A DNA stretch of 64,000 bases from contig NZ_LR778175.1 of the NCBI RefSeq assembly GCF_902810445.1, positions 248,001-312,000 on the forward strand, read 5' to 3'. Under the pieces are notes generated by a model, which was not told the DNA's origin, did not search any database, and worked only from the letters and a program-made list of their open reading frames with translations. Shown in pieces: positions 52,809 through 61,616 of the stretch. The first letter of the stretch is position 1. The number at the start of each line of letters is the position of its first letter. This stretch comes from Candidatus Nitrosacidococcus tergens. Lineage in GTDB: Bacteria; Pseudomonadota; Gammaproteobacteria; Nitrosococcales; Nitrosococcaceae. The position numbers and the translations under genes were made by a program.

Positions 52809-53639
52809 ATGTTTTTAAATATATCTACCCAGTTTATAGATTCAATTATTGATATTAGCGAATTAGCCGGCGAAAAAATCCTTACTATTTATCGTAAAGG
52901 ATTTACGGTAGCTCATAAAAAAGATTATTCTCCGCTTACAGAGGCGGATCTTATGGCTCATAAAACAATTGTTCAAAGATTAAAGTCTCTATTCCCAGAT
53001 ATACCTATCTTATCTGAAGAATCTAAAAAAATACCTTTTTCAGAACGTTCCACTTGGCAAAAATATTGGCTAGTTGATCCCTTAGATGGTACTAAAGAAT
53101 TTATTAAAGGTAACGGGGAGTTTACCGTCAATATTGCTTTAATAGAAAATAATCAGCCCATTTTGGGAGTAGTATATGCACCTGCATTAGATCAATTATA
53201 TTATGCAGCAAAAGGGTATGGTGCTTATCGGAGAAAAAAAGGAAAGATAACTGGATTGAAAACCAAATCTAGGACTGAGGGAGTACCTGTACAAGTAGTG
53301 GGAAGTCGATCCCATGGCGATAGCTATTTAAAAGCTTTCTTGCTAGATATAGGGGAATATCACCTAATCGCCATGGGTAGTTCTTTAAAATTTTGCTTAG
53401 TTGCTGAAGGTAAAGCCGATATTTATCCACGATTTGGATTAACTTCTGAGTGGGATACCGGAGCTGCTCAATGTATTGTAGAAGAATCAGGAGGGTCAGT
53501 CATTGATCTAAAAGGAGAGGTGCTACGTTATAACACAAAAGATTCTTTGCTTAATCCTTATTTTTTAACCGTTGCAACAGATAGCAATTATTGGCAGCAA
53601 TTTATCTCAGATGATATAAAAAATAATAACAATATATAA
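52809..53639 (+). CDS. cysQ: 3'(2'),5'-bisphosphate nucleotidase CysQ
   Basis: 276-aa inositol-monophosphatase-fold enzyme that removes the phosphate of PAP/PAPS, keeping sulfate assimilation running. Metal motifs are SEESKKIP (about residue 73), DPLDGTKEFIKGNGEFTVNIAL (about 93-114) and WDTGAAQCIVEESGG (about 217). Its stop is 5 bp from the convergent porin gene. Confidence 0.94.
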   Translation: MFLNISTQFIDSIIDISELAGEKILTIYRKGFTVAHKKDYSPLTEADLMAHKTIVQRLKSLFPDIPILSEESKKIPFSERSTWQKYWLVDPLDGTKEFIKGNGEFTVNIALIENNQPILGVVYAPALDQLYYAAKGYGAYRRKKGKITGLKTKSRTEGVPVQVVGSRSHGDSYLKAFLLDIGEYHLIAMGSSLKFCLVAEGKADIYPRFGLTSEWDTGAAQCIVEESGGSVIDLKGEVLRYNTKDSLLNPYFLTVATDSNYWQQFISDDIKNNNNI

Positions 53640-53643
53640 ATTT

Positions 53644-55050
53644 TTAAAAATCGACCTGTGCTCGAACCTCTATAATACTGGGGTTAAGCCCATTAAACTT
53701 AGCAATCATTGGGTTAGTTTCAGGGGCAACTTCATTCACCACATAACCATAATCCGCCATAAGTCGGATGTGAGGGTTTAAATACCAGTTCAGTCCAATT
53801 GCTGCCATTTGAGTATTGCCACCACTCACATGAGGGGTATTCATATTTAATTGATCCCAGCGTATTGCCACTTCCCATGCTCCCCAGCCACCATAGCCAA
53901 CGTCTCTTTTAGGCTCTACACGAGTAAACGCACCAATTTTATGATCATAAACCCGAGACTCTCCAGTAAAGAAATAACTAAAGGTGCCATAATAACCATC
54001 TAATACGTCAGCATTAGAATAACCTACGCCAGTTAAACGAGCCTGCATATATTCTCCTTGAAAAGAAAACGGTCCTGAAACTAGAGATAATTCAGCCCCA
54101 AGCCGTGTTACATTCTCTAAGATTCTATTACCAGCTGTTAATGGACCGGTATTTGTCCATGGAGTGCGATCTACATTAGCAAAAGGCTGTGAAGAATAGG
54201 TAAGAGGGGGATTTTCTAGTGCGCCTGTTGTAGGGTTTAACTTATTTCTAATCCAAGTAGAGCTACCTGATATTCCTAGATGAACTAATTGAGCTGGATT
54301 GTGATAAATAGGAAGACCCGTAATACGTCCACCAAGTTGGTAGCGAGTATCTTCAAAGATTCCAACCCCAAGCCCCGTATTTTGAGTTTGGAGTGCTGCT
54401 CGAGTAGTCCATCGAGTATTATAAGCCTCTACACTAATACCTAATTTATAAGGATTAGGATTTTCAATAAACGCATTAGCAAATAAGGGCCGTTCGATAA
54501 ACTCTAGGTAACGATCACTGGTAGAGCTAATCAAAGTAAGAGGTTCTTTAATTTGTCCAATTTTAAAAGTGACTGGATTTAGGTGCGTATAGCTTACCCA
54601 AGACTCAGTAATATTTGCAATGGCAAGCTGATTGACTGTGCGGACAAAGTCATATTCAAATTTGTAGCCAAAATCCCTGTATAAAACTCCATCTAAACGA
54701 ATACGGGTTCGACGAGAAGCAGCACCATTTTTAATGGCAGGATCAGAAGCATCCCCAGTGTTAAAATTAATTTGCCCATCCCCCTGTTCAAACCCACCAA
54801 TAGTGAGTCGCCAATAACCATCGTTGGTTTTTATCTCCCAACCCGTTTTACTTAACCCCGTACTTAGAGTGTTTGTATTGCTGGTTTTTTCTTGCTTATC
54901 TTTTATTTTTTCCTTTCTAGTAGAAGAATTAAAATCTAAAACTTTATTGTTTTTATTTTCTTCTCCGTGCGCAATAGATAATATTGTACTGCTAAAAATT
55001 ATTTTATAAATCAAAATATTACTAACTTTTGACGAGTATCTATTATTCAT
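53644..55050 (-). CDS. Phosphate-selective porin O/P family protein (1)
   Basis: 468-aa outer-membrane porin of the OprP/OprO family. A signal peptide (about 1-30) and a charged spacer are followed by a barrel that begins EIKTNDGYWRLTIGGFEQGDGQ and contains GAASRRTRIRLDGVLYRDFGYKFEYDF. It also carries GQIKEPLTLISSTSDRYLEFIER and GWGAWEVAIRWDQLN and ends VRAQVDF with the terminal Phe. It is more diverged than the two porins upstream. An AGGAAC site precedes the ATG. It forms part of a phosphate-uptake locus with pstSCAB. Confidence 0.9.
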   Translation of the reverse strand: MNNRYSSKVSNILIYKIIFSSTILSIAHGEENKNNKVLDFNSSTRKEKIKDKQEKTSNTNTLSTGLSKTGWEIKTNDGYWRLTIGGFEQGDGQINFNTGDASDPAIKNGAASRRTRIRLDGVLYRDFGYKFEYDFVRTVNQLAIANITESWVSYTHLNPVTFKIGQIKEPLTLISSTSDRYLEFIERPLFANAFIENPNPYKLGISVEAYNTRWTTRAALQTQNTGLGVGIFEDTRYQLGGRITGLPIYHNPAQLVHLGISGSSTWIRNKLNPTTGALENPPLTYSSQPFANVDRTPWTNTGPLTAGNRILENVTRLGAELSLVSGPFSFQGEYMQARLTGVGYSNADVLDGYYGTFSYFFTGESRVYDHKIGAFTRVEPKRDVGYGGWGAWEVAIRWDQLNMNTPHVSGGNTQMAAIGLNWYLNPHIRLMADYGYVVNEVAPETNPMIAKFNGLNPSIIEVRAQVDF

Positions 55051-55165
55051 AAATAGTTCCTAAGTTAATTTTCAGAAATGCTACCTAGTTAATTAGATAA
55101 AGTAAAGAAAAGAGATAAATAATAGGGTAGAAATAAATAGTCTATTATTCTGCTGAGTAGATGTT

Positions 55166-56506
55166 TTAAAAATTCAGCTGTGCACGCATCATAAATATAT
55201 CTACATGATCTTGCACACTAGATAATATTTGATCATTATTATCTGCAATAGCATAGATATAATTCGCTCTAAGCAGTGCATTATGGGTTATCCACCAATT
55301 CATACCAAGTGTTAGATTATGCTCTTCCCCTCCATATATACCTTTATTATTCAGATCAATCGTGCTATAACGAACAGCAATCTCCCAAGCGCCCCAACCA
55401 CCTTGATTTATAGGGTGATTAGGATTAGTTTGCCCATAGACTCCTTTACGAGGAATATAATTACGACTTTCCCCTGTCAGAAAATAGCCTGCCTGAGTAT
55501 ACCAGCCATCAAAGTTTACTTGTGAATTGTTTTTACGTTCAATTTGAGTATCCGTATATTCACTTTGAGCATGAAATACTCCTAATACGGTTGAAATCTC
55601 TCCATTCAATATTAAAGTATTTTTCGTCTCTGCAATATTAGTCCCAATTAGCTGATCTGTTAAGTGAGATTCTGGGCTTACTATAAAAGAGAGGTTAGGT
55701 GAGTGCTCGAAGTCACGATAATAGATAGAACCGCCTATATGAATTACCTGATTAGGTTTTGCAATAGGAGCAAAGGTAATTCTTCCTGATGCACCCCAGT
55801 TATCAGTAGACTGCCCAATATTAGAAAAACCAGCACCATAAAAACCCGTTTGTGCAGCCCAATGTATCCACCGATCCCCAAAAGTTTCTATCACTACACC
55901 TAAGCGGCGACGACCAATCACTGAATTATTAATAAAACTATTTGTTAATGAACGCTCTTGAAATGTAGTCCAATTGTTACCAACAATTGATTCAAGGCTG
56001 AAGGGTACTTTTTGATAGCCTAAAACAAAATTTACAGACTTAAATCCTGTAAATTTAAAAAAACCATTTGTTAGCACTGGGTTTTTGATTCCTAAATTAT
56101 CATCAAAACCATTACCACCAAAATCGTTTTCAAACCGATAATGCCAATCTTTGTATAGACTACCTGTAATATTAATTCGTGCTCTGCGTAAATCTAAACG
56201 TAAATCATTAATATGATTTAGTAATCCGTTAATATTATTAATATGAGTTGAAACGAAATCTGCTTGAATTTGACCACCTAAATTTAGGGTAAAATTACCA
56301 TCCGTTGATTTCACTCTAAAACCATTCTGGTCTACTGCTGTTTTAATATTATTATTGGTTTTCAGGTTTTTTTGAGTTTCATTTAAAAATGAGTTGAGTA
56401 TTTGAGTACTTTTCGTCTCGGCTCTACTTAGAGTAGTAGAGCAAAATTGAAAGATTATTCCTAAAATAAGCGTATATAAATAATTATTTTTTATTTGAGG
56501 ATGCAA
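55166..56506 (-). CDS. Phosphate-selective porin O/P family protein (2)
   Basis: 446-aa OprP/O-type porin with a TTG start backed by AGAAGG 5 nt upstream. Signal peptide about 1-29. Typical blocks are GFRVKSTDGNFTLNLGGQIQADF, RRARINITGSLYKDWHYRFENDFGG, FQERSLTNSFINNSVIGRRRLG, GESRNYIPRKGVYGQTNPNHP and GWGAWEIAVRYSTIDL, ending MMRAQLNF. It is closely related to the next porin; a 95-bp stretch is identical but for one base. Confidence 0.9.
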   Translation of the reverse strand: MHPQIKNNYLYTLILGIIFQFCSTTLSRAETKSTQILNSFLNETQKNLKTNNNIKTAVDQNGFRVKSTDGNFTLNLGGQIQADFVSTHINNINGLLNHINDLRLDLRRARINITGSLYKDWHYRFENDFGGNGFDDNLGIKNPVLTNGFFKFTGFKSVNFVLGYQKVPFSLESIVGNNWTTFQERSLTNSFINNSVIGRRRLGVVIETFGDRWIHWAAQTGFYGAGFSNIGQSTDNWGASGRITFAPIAKPNQVIHIGGSIYYRDFEHSPNLSFIVSPESHLTDQLIGTNIAETKNTLILNGEISTVLGVFHAQSEYTDTQIERKNNSQVNFDGWYTQAGYFLTGESRNYIPRKGVYGQTNPNHPINQGGWGAWEIAVRYSTIDLNNKGIYGGEEHNLTLGMNWWITHNALLRANYIYAIADNNDQILSSVQDHVDIFMMRAQLNF

Positions 56507-56815
56507 AAAACCTTCTCTTTACACTCTAAGCTCTGTATTAGTGATTTTGTTTGTTAAATGTTTTTCAACTAAGCATATTTCAAAATGCTTAACAGTATAT
56601 GAATGGTATAAAGAGCTCTGCCCACCAATGGATGGTAGACATTACTAATACCTGCTTTATTACGTTATGTGTTTCTTAGGTAAGACTGACTAAACTATTT
56701 TTTTACAGGAATAGACAAACGGAATATAAGGGAATAGCCTTTCAAAGGCTATTGAGTGATTTTCATGGGGTAGAAGACTGAAGACTCAAGTAGCTAATAG
56801 AAGAAAGATAATAAT
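56507..56815. other. Intergenic region of about 310 bp between porins
   Basis: Contains the 56733-56753 hairpin near the end of porin 3 and the promoter region for porin 2. No RNA gene or ORF seen. Confidence 0.5.
56733..56753. terminator. Hairpin downstream of porin 3
   Basis: 10-bp perfect arms (AATAGCCTTT and complement) separated by one base, so a stem of 8-9 bp forms. No T run follows, so termination is uncertain. Confidence 0.45.
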
Positions 56816-58186
56816 TTAAAAATTTAGCTGTGCACGCATCATAAATATATCTGCATTAAATTTTTTATGGGATCGTGCTAATGAATTGTGGCTATTTGCC
56901 ATAGCATGCACATAGTTTGCTCTAAACAAAGTATTATGGGTTGCCCACCAGTTTATTCCAAACGTAAAATTATTTTCTTCCCCGCCATATATTCCTTGGC
57001 TATTTAAATTAATCGTACTATAGCGAGCTGCGACCTCCCAAGCACCCCAACCGCCTTGATCCATAGGGTGATTAGGATTAGTTTGCCCATAGGCTCCTTT
57101 ACGAGGAATATAATTACGACTTTCCCCTGTCAGAAAATAGCCTGCCTGAGTATACCAACCATTAAAGTGTGGCTGAGATAAACTACTTTTACGCTCAATT
57201 TGGGTATAGAGATATTCACTTTGGGCATGAAAAGCACCCCATACAGTAGAGAGTTCACCTTGTAGTAATAAAGTATTTTGTGCCCCTGGTATTAAATTTG
57301 TTCCAATAAAGTTAGGAGATAAATGAGATTCTGGGCTTACTGAAAAATCAAGGCTGGGATCATTAGTAAAGTTACGATAATAGGTAGAACCACCTATATG
57401 AATTACTTGGCTAGGGTTAACGATCGGGGCAAAAGTAACCCTTCCTGAAGCGCCCCAATTTTCAGCAGATTCCATAATATTATTAAAACCAGCACCATAA
57501 AAACCCGTTTGAGCAGTCCAATGAGTCCACTGATCTCCAGAGGCTTCCATCACTAAGCCTAAGCGGCGGCGTCCAATGACTTCGTTATTTATAAGAGAAT
57601 TTGCTAAGGATCGTTCTTGAAAGGTAGTCCAGTTACTCCCTACTATAGATTCCATACTTACTGGCACCCTTTGATAGCCAAAAGTAAAATTAACAGGGTT
57701 AAATCCGGTAAATTTGAAAAACCCATAAGTAAGCACTGGATTATTAATTCCAAAATTATCGGTAAAATCATTACCACCAAAATCAGATTCGAACCGATAA
57801 TCCCAAACTTTATATAAAGTGCCTGTAATATTTAATCGTAATCGTCGTAGATCTCCTCGATCTGTGTCTAAATTCTGGACTCCGCTTAAAGAAATAAAAT
57901 CTACTTGGATTCGGCCTCCTAAATCTAAGGTGAAATTGCCATCAGCTGATTTTGCTCTAAAACCACCATTATTTATTTCAGTCGTAATAGGGTTAAAGTT
58001 TTCCGCAGTTTCTTGGTTTTTTTGCTGAAATTCTTCTTTATCATTAGTCTTATTAGATTTTGGAGCATTGACTATTTCTTTTGAAGATATATCAAGTATT
58101 CCAGCATGAGTAAAAATAGCGGTAAATTGAGCTACTACCCCTAAAAGGATCATACAGGTAAAATGGTTTTTTATTTGAATATACAA
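56816..58186 (-). CDS. Phosphate-selective porin O/P family protein (3)
   Basis: About 456-aa OprP/O-type porin. The TTG at 58186 is chosen as start because it aligns codon for codon with the TTG start of porin 2 (both read x-x-Q-I-K-N) and has an AAGGGAA site upstream. A longer frame begins at an ATG at 58228. The signal peptide ends near THAG. Barrel blocks are as in porin 2: GFRAKSADGNFTLDLGGRIQVDF, DLRRLRLNITGTLYKVWDYRFESDFGG, GESRNYIPRKGAYGQTNPNHP, ending MMRAQLNF. It is divergent from pstS. Confidence 0.9.
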   Translation of the reverse strand: MYIQIKNHFTCMILLGVVAQFTAIFTHAGILDISSKEIVNAPKSNKTNDKEEFQQKNQETAENFNPITTEINNGGFRAKSADGNFTLDLGGRIQVDFISLSGVQNLDTDRGDLRRLRLNITGTLYKVWDYRFESDFGGNDFTDNFGINNPVLTYGFFKFTGFNPVNFTFGYQRVPVSMESIVGSNWTTFQERSLANSLINNEVIGRRRLGLVMEASGDQWTHWTAQTGFYGAGFNNIMESAENWGASGRVTFAPIVNPSQVIHIGGSTYYRNFTNDPSLDFSVSPESHLSPNFIGTNLIPGAQNTLLLQGELSTVWGAFHAQSEYLYTQIERKSSLSQPHFNGWYTQAGYFLTGESRNYIPRKGAYGQTNPNHPMDQGGWGAWEVAARYSTINLNSQGIYGGEENNFTFGINWWATHNTLFRANYVHAMANSHNSLARSHKKFNADIFMMRAQLNF

Positions 58187-58304
58187 AGTATTTCCCTTTC
58201 TTTTTAAGTGCAATTTTACTAAGTACATACTATTAATAAGTAAAATTTACTTTATATAAACATAGTTTAGAATAGCCAAAAAAACATAAATTTTCCTTAC
58301 AAAT
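58187..58304. promoter_or_regulatory. Divergent promoter region porin 3 / pstS
   Basis: 118 bp of AT-rich DNA. A 9-bp inverted repeat (AATTTTACT at 58212-58220, AGTAAAATT at 58239-58247) may be an operator. No sequence close to the enteric Pho box consensus (CTGTCAT repeats) was seen. Confidence 0.35.
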
Positions 58305-59285
58305 ATGAGACAAAGCTTATATCTAGCTATAGGATTAATTTTATATATAGTTCTTAATACAAACTTATTTGCTGAACAGATACAATTAGACCCTCAATTG
58401 AAAAGATATATAAAATCGAGTGGAATTACGGGTAACCTATCTACGATTGGATCAGATACTTTGGCAGGGTTAATGGCATTTTGGGCTGAAAGGTTTAAAA
58501 ATTACTATCCTAGTGTGAATGTTCAGATACAAATCCCCGGATCTTCAGCAGCCCCTCCTGCACTTATTGAAAATACTGCTAATTTGGGACCTATGAGCCG
58601 TAAAATGAAAGGAGGAGAGATATCTGCGTTTAAAAAGAAATATGGCTACGATCCGCTTCCGATTCGAGTAGCTATAGATGCTATGGCAGTCTATGTTAAT
58701 AAAGATAATCCTATTAGAGAGATGACCCTAGATCAGGTTGATGCCATATTTTCAGCAACACGCAAATGTGGTTACCCTAATAATATAGCTTATTGGGGGG
58801 AGGTTGGACTTACAAATAAATGGGTAACCCGAGGTATTCAACTTTTTGGAAAAAGCTCGGCCTCTGGTACTTATGGTTACTTTAAAGAAAAAGCACTCTG
58901 TGGAGGGGATTTTAAAGATACTATCAATGAACAACCGGGATCAGGATCAGTAGTTCAAGGAATTAGTGCTTCTCTTAATGGAATTGGCTATTCAGGTATC
59001 GGTTATAATTCTATAGGTGTGCATCCTGTTGCGTTAGCAGTTCATATAGGTGCTCCCTACATAGCAGCTACTTCAGAAAATGCGATTACAAATCAATATC
59101 CCTTAGCACGATTTCTCTATATTTATGTAAATAAGCCTCCTCACCAGAATCTACCCCCATTAGAGGAAGAGTTTCTTAAAATGATTTTATCAAAAACAGG
59201 GCAACAGCTTGTAATTAAAGGAGGATACACCCCTTTAAATAGTATTATTGTTAACCAAGAGCTTACTAAGCTAAATACAGAATAA
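58305..59285 (+). CDS. pstS: Phosphate ABC transporter substrate-binding protein PstS
   Basis: 326-aa periplasmic phosphate-binding protein with a signal peptide (about residues 1-24, cleavage near LFA-EQ). Phosphate ligands are expected in GNLSTIGSDTLAGL, IPGSSAAPPALIE and FGKSSASGTYGYFKE. The overall pattern matches the Pseudomonas-type PstS (COG0226) rather than the shorter enteric form. First gene of pstSCAB, divergent from the porins. Confidence 0.94.
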   Translation: MRQSLYLAIGLILYIVLNTNLFAEQIQLDPQLKRYIKSSGITGNLSTIGSDTLAGLMAFWAERFKNYYPSVNVQIQIPGSSAAPPALIENTANLGPMSRKMKGGEISAFKKKYGYDPLPIRVAIDAMAVYVNKDNPIREMTLDQVDAIFSATRKCGYPNNIAYWGEVGLTNKWVTRGIQLFGKSSASGTYGYFKEKALCGGDFKDTINEQPGSGSVVQGISASLNGIGYSGIGYNSIGVHPVALAVHIGAPYIAATSENAITNQYPLARFLYIYVNKPPHQNLPPLEEEFLKMILSKTGQQLVIKGGYTPLNSIIVNQELTKLNTE

Positions 59286-59353
59286 TAGAGATTGGTTTTT
59301 TAAAAAAACTTAAATAATTACTCGACTATATAGATTTTAATATTCACCCTTAA

Positions 59354-61612
59354 GTGATGATATCTAATCTAAGGAATAAAGAACGTCTCATTTCTCCTTC
59401 ATTGACTGCAAAATTTAGTCGCTGGCGTATCTTTAAAGATAAGCTAGCACGTTACTATATTGTTCTTGGCGGTATTAGCGTTATTGCTACAGTAATACTT
59501 ATTTTCTTTTATCTGCTTTATATTGTTGTGCCTTTATTTTATTTACCGCAGATAAAATTTAAAGAAATACACCTTGATTATCCTCAGACTACCTCTTATT
59601 TGGGAATGAATGAAGAGAATACTATAGGACTTCAATTAAATGATCAGGGGCAAGGAACCTTCTTTTCTATTGAAAATGAGAAACTTCTTAAAAAAATTCA
59701 GATCCCTACCTCTAAGAATGTAGAAATTAAGATAACCAGTTTTGCTACAAGTCACAGGAACAAAATAAGCATTTATGGATTATCTGATGGTAAAGGAATT
59801 ATTTTTTATCCTAATTATGCTACTTCCTACACAGATAGTAGTAATACTCCTGAAATTACTTACCCCTTGGGTACCATTCCTATTCAAATTGATCCTGAAT
59901 ACCAGCCTCTTAATTTAGTAAATATCCAAGCTGATAAAGAACAAATTATCGTTGCTGCAGTTACCGAAGATAATCGGCTTGTTTTAACTCGTTTCTCTCA
60001 ACATTTAAATGAACTGGAGGAAGCACCAACAGGGTTAACTACAATCATTAACTTAAACTCATTAACTGCTACGCATATTATTATAAATTCTCTTCAGCAA
60101 GCGTTATATTTAGCCGATTCTCAAGGTTATTTAAATATCTATCAAGCTAAAGAATGGGAGAATCCTCAGCTTATCCAAAGAGCAAAAGCAGTTCCAAGAG
60201 ATGTCAAAATAACTGCATTAGCATCTTTGGTTGGAGAGATTTCCCTTTTAGTCGGCGATTCTTTAGGTCAAATTAGCCAATGGTTTCCTGTGAAGGATAA
60301 CAATAACCAACCTATACTCTCTAAGGTCAGGGTATTTAATGAGCAGCATGCTCCTATTCAGGCAATTATTTCTGAATCTACACGTAAAGTGTTTTTTGCA
60401 ATAGATACTCAAGGTTATATTGGTTTGTACCACGCAACAGGACATAAAACACTTAAAGTAATACAAATTACCCATCTTCCTTTAAAATTAGCTAGCCTCT
60501 CTTTAAAGGGAGATAAATTATTAACTGTTGATTCTAAAAATAAAATTTTCTTCTTAGATATAAATAACCCATATCCAGAATTTTCTTGGCAAAGCTTATG
60601 GAACAAAATCTGGTATGAAGATCGGCAAGAGCCAGAATTTGTTTGGCAGTCTTCAGCAGCTAGCGATATTTTTGAACCAAAATTTAGCCTAACCCCTCTT
60701 TTATTTGGTACATTTAAGGCTGTCTTCTATGCCATGATTTTCTCTATTCCCATTGCAATTATGGCAGCCATTTATGTGGCTTATTTTATGGGTGCTAAGA
60801 TGCGTAGAATTATTAAACCTGCTATTGAAACTATGGCAGCACTACCCACAGTAATTCTAGGTTTTGTTGCGGGGATATGGTTAGCTCCTATAGTAGAAGA
60901 AAATTTACTCAGTATATTTATTTTCCCTTTATTATTGGTCATCACCATATTTATTTTTGCTTATTATTGGCAATATAAATTTACTTGGTTACGGCAATGG
61001 ACCCAGAATGGGTGGGAAATATTTTTACTAGTTCCTATTATAGTAGGAATAGGGTTTTTAGCTTTATCAGTTAATAAACCATTAGAGGTAATTCTATTTA
61101 ATGGAGATATATCCCAGTGGATTTCTAATCATTTTGGAATTCTCTATAATCAACGTAATGCATTGATTATTGGAATCGCTATGGGGTTTACTACGATTCC
61201 TCTTATTTTTTCTATTTCTGAAGATGCAATTTTCAGTGTGCCTAAACATTTAACTACCGGATCTTTAGCACTGGGAGCAACTCCTTGGCAAACCTTAACT
61301 CGGGTAGTATTACTCACAGCTAGTCCTGGGATTTTTTCTGCGATTATGATTGGTTTTGGTCGTACCATAGGGGAGACAATGATTGTGCTCATGGCTGCTG
61401 GAAATACCCCAATTATGGATTTCAATCCTTTTCAAGGATTACGTACACTCTCTGCTAATATTGCCGTGGAGATACCAGAGGCTGAAGTGGGCAGTATCCA
61501 CTACCGCATTCTTTTTTTTGCAGCACTACTTTTATTTATAATTACTTTTACTTTTAATACGTTTGCTGAGATTGTTCGCCAGAAATTAAGAGCAAGGTAT
61601 AGTACTTTATAG
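59354..61612 (+). CDS. pstC: Phosphate ABC transporter permease PstC (long form)
   Basis: 752-aa inner-membrane permease. A single N-terminal helix (about 35-60) is followed by a large periplasmic, beta-rich domain (about 70-430) with WD-like repeats such as ALASLVGEISLLVGDSLGQIS. The true permease part (about 445-745) has the EAA loop with GSLALGATPWQTLTRVVL and GRTIGETMIVLMAAG. E. coli PstC is 319 aa; the extended form is known in pseudomonads and relatives. 4 bp separate it from pstA. Confidence 0.93.
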   Translation: MMISNLRNKERLISPSLTAKFSRWRIFKDKLARYYIVLGGISVIATVILIFFYLLYIVVPLFYLPQIKFKEIHLDYPQTTSYLGMNEENTIGLQLNDQGQGTFFSIENEKLLKKIQIPTSKNVEIKITSFATSHRNKISIYGLSDGKGIIFYPNYATSYTDSSNTPEITYPLGTIPIQIDPEYQPLNLVNIQADKEQIIVAAVTEDNRLVLTRFSQHLNELEEAPTGLTTIINLNSLTATHIIINSLQQALYLADSQGYLNIYQAKEWENPQLIQRAKAVPRDVKITALASLVGEISLLVGDSLGQISQWFPVKDNNNQPILSKVRVFNEQHAPIQAIISESTRKVFFAIDTQGYIGLYHATGHKTLKVIQITHLPLKLASLSLKGDKLLTVDSKNKIFFLDINNPYPEFSWQSLWNKIWYEDRQEPEFVWQSSAASDIFEPKFSLTPLLFGTFKAVFYAMIFSIPIAIMAAIYVAYFMGAKMRRIIKPAIETMAALPTVILGFVAGIWLAPIVEENLLSIFIFPLLLVITIFIFAYYWQYKFTWLRQWTQNGWEIFLLVPIIVGIGFLALSVNKPLEVILFNGDISQWISNHFGILYNQRNALIIGIAMGFTTIPLIFSISEDAIFSVPKHLTTGSLALGATPWQTLTRVVLLTASPGIFSAIMIGFGRTIGETMIVLMAAGNTPIMDFNPFQGLRTLSANIAVEIPEAEVGSIHYRILFFAALLLFIITFTFNTFAEIVRQKLRARYSTL

Positions 61613-61616
61613 AGAT

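Noticed and set aside
58187..58304. Pho box before pstS
   Set aside because: No pair of CTGTCA-like half-sites at 11-bp spacing; only an AT-rich inverted repeat.
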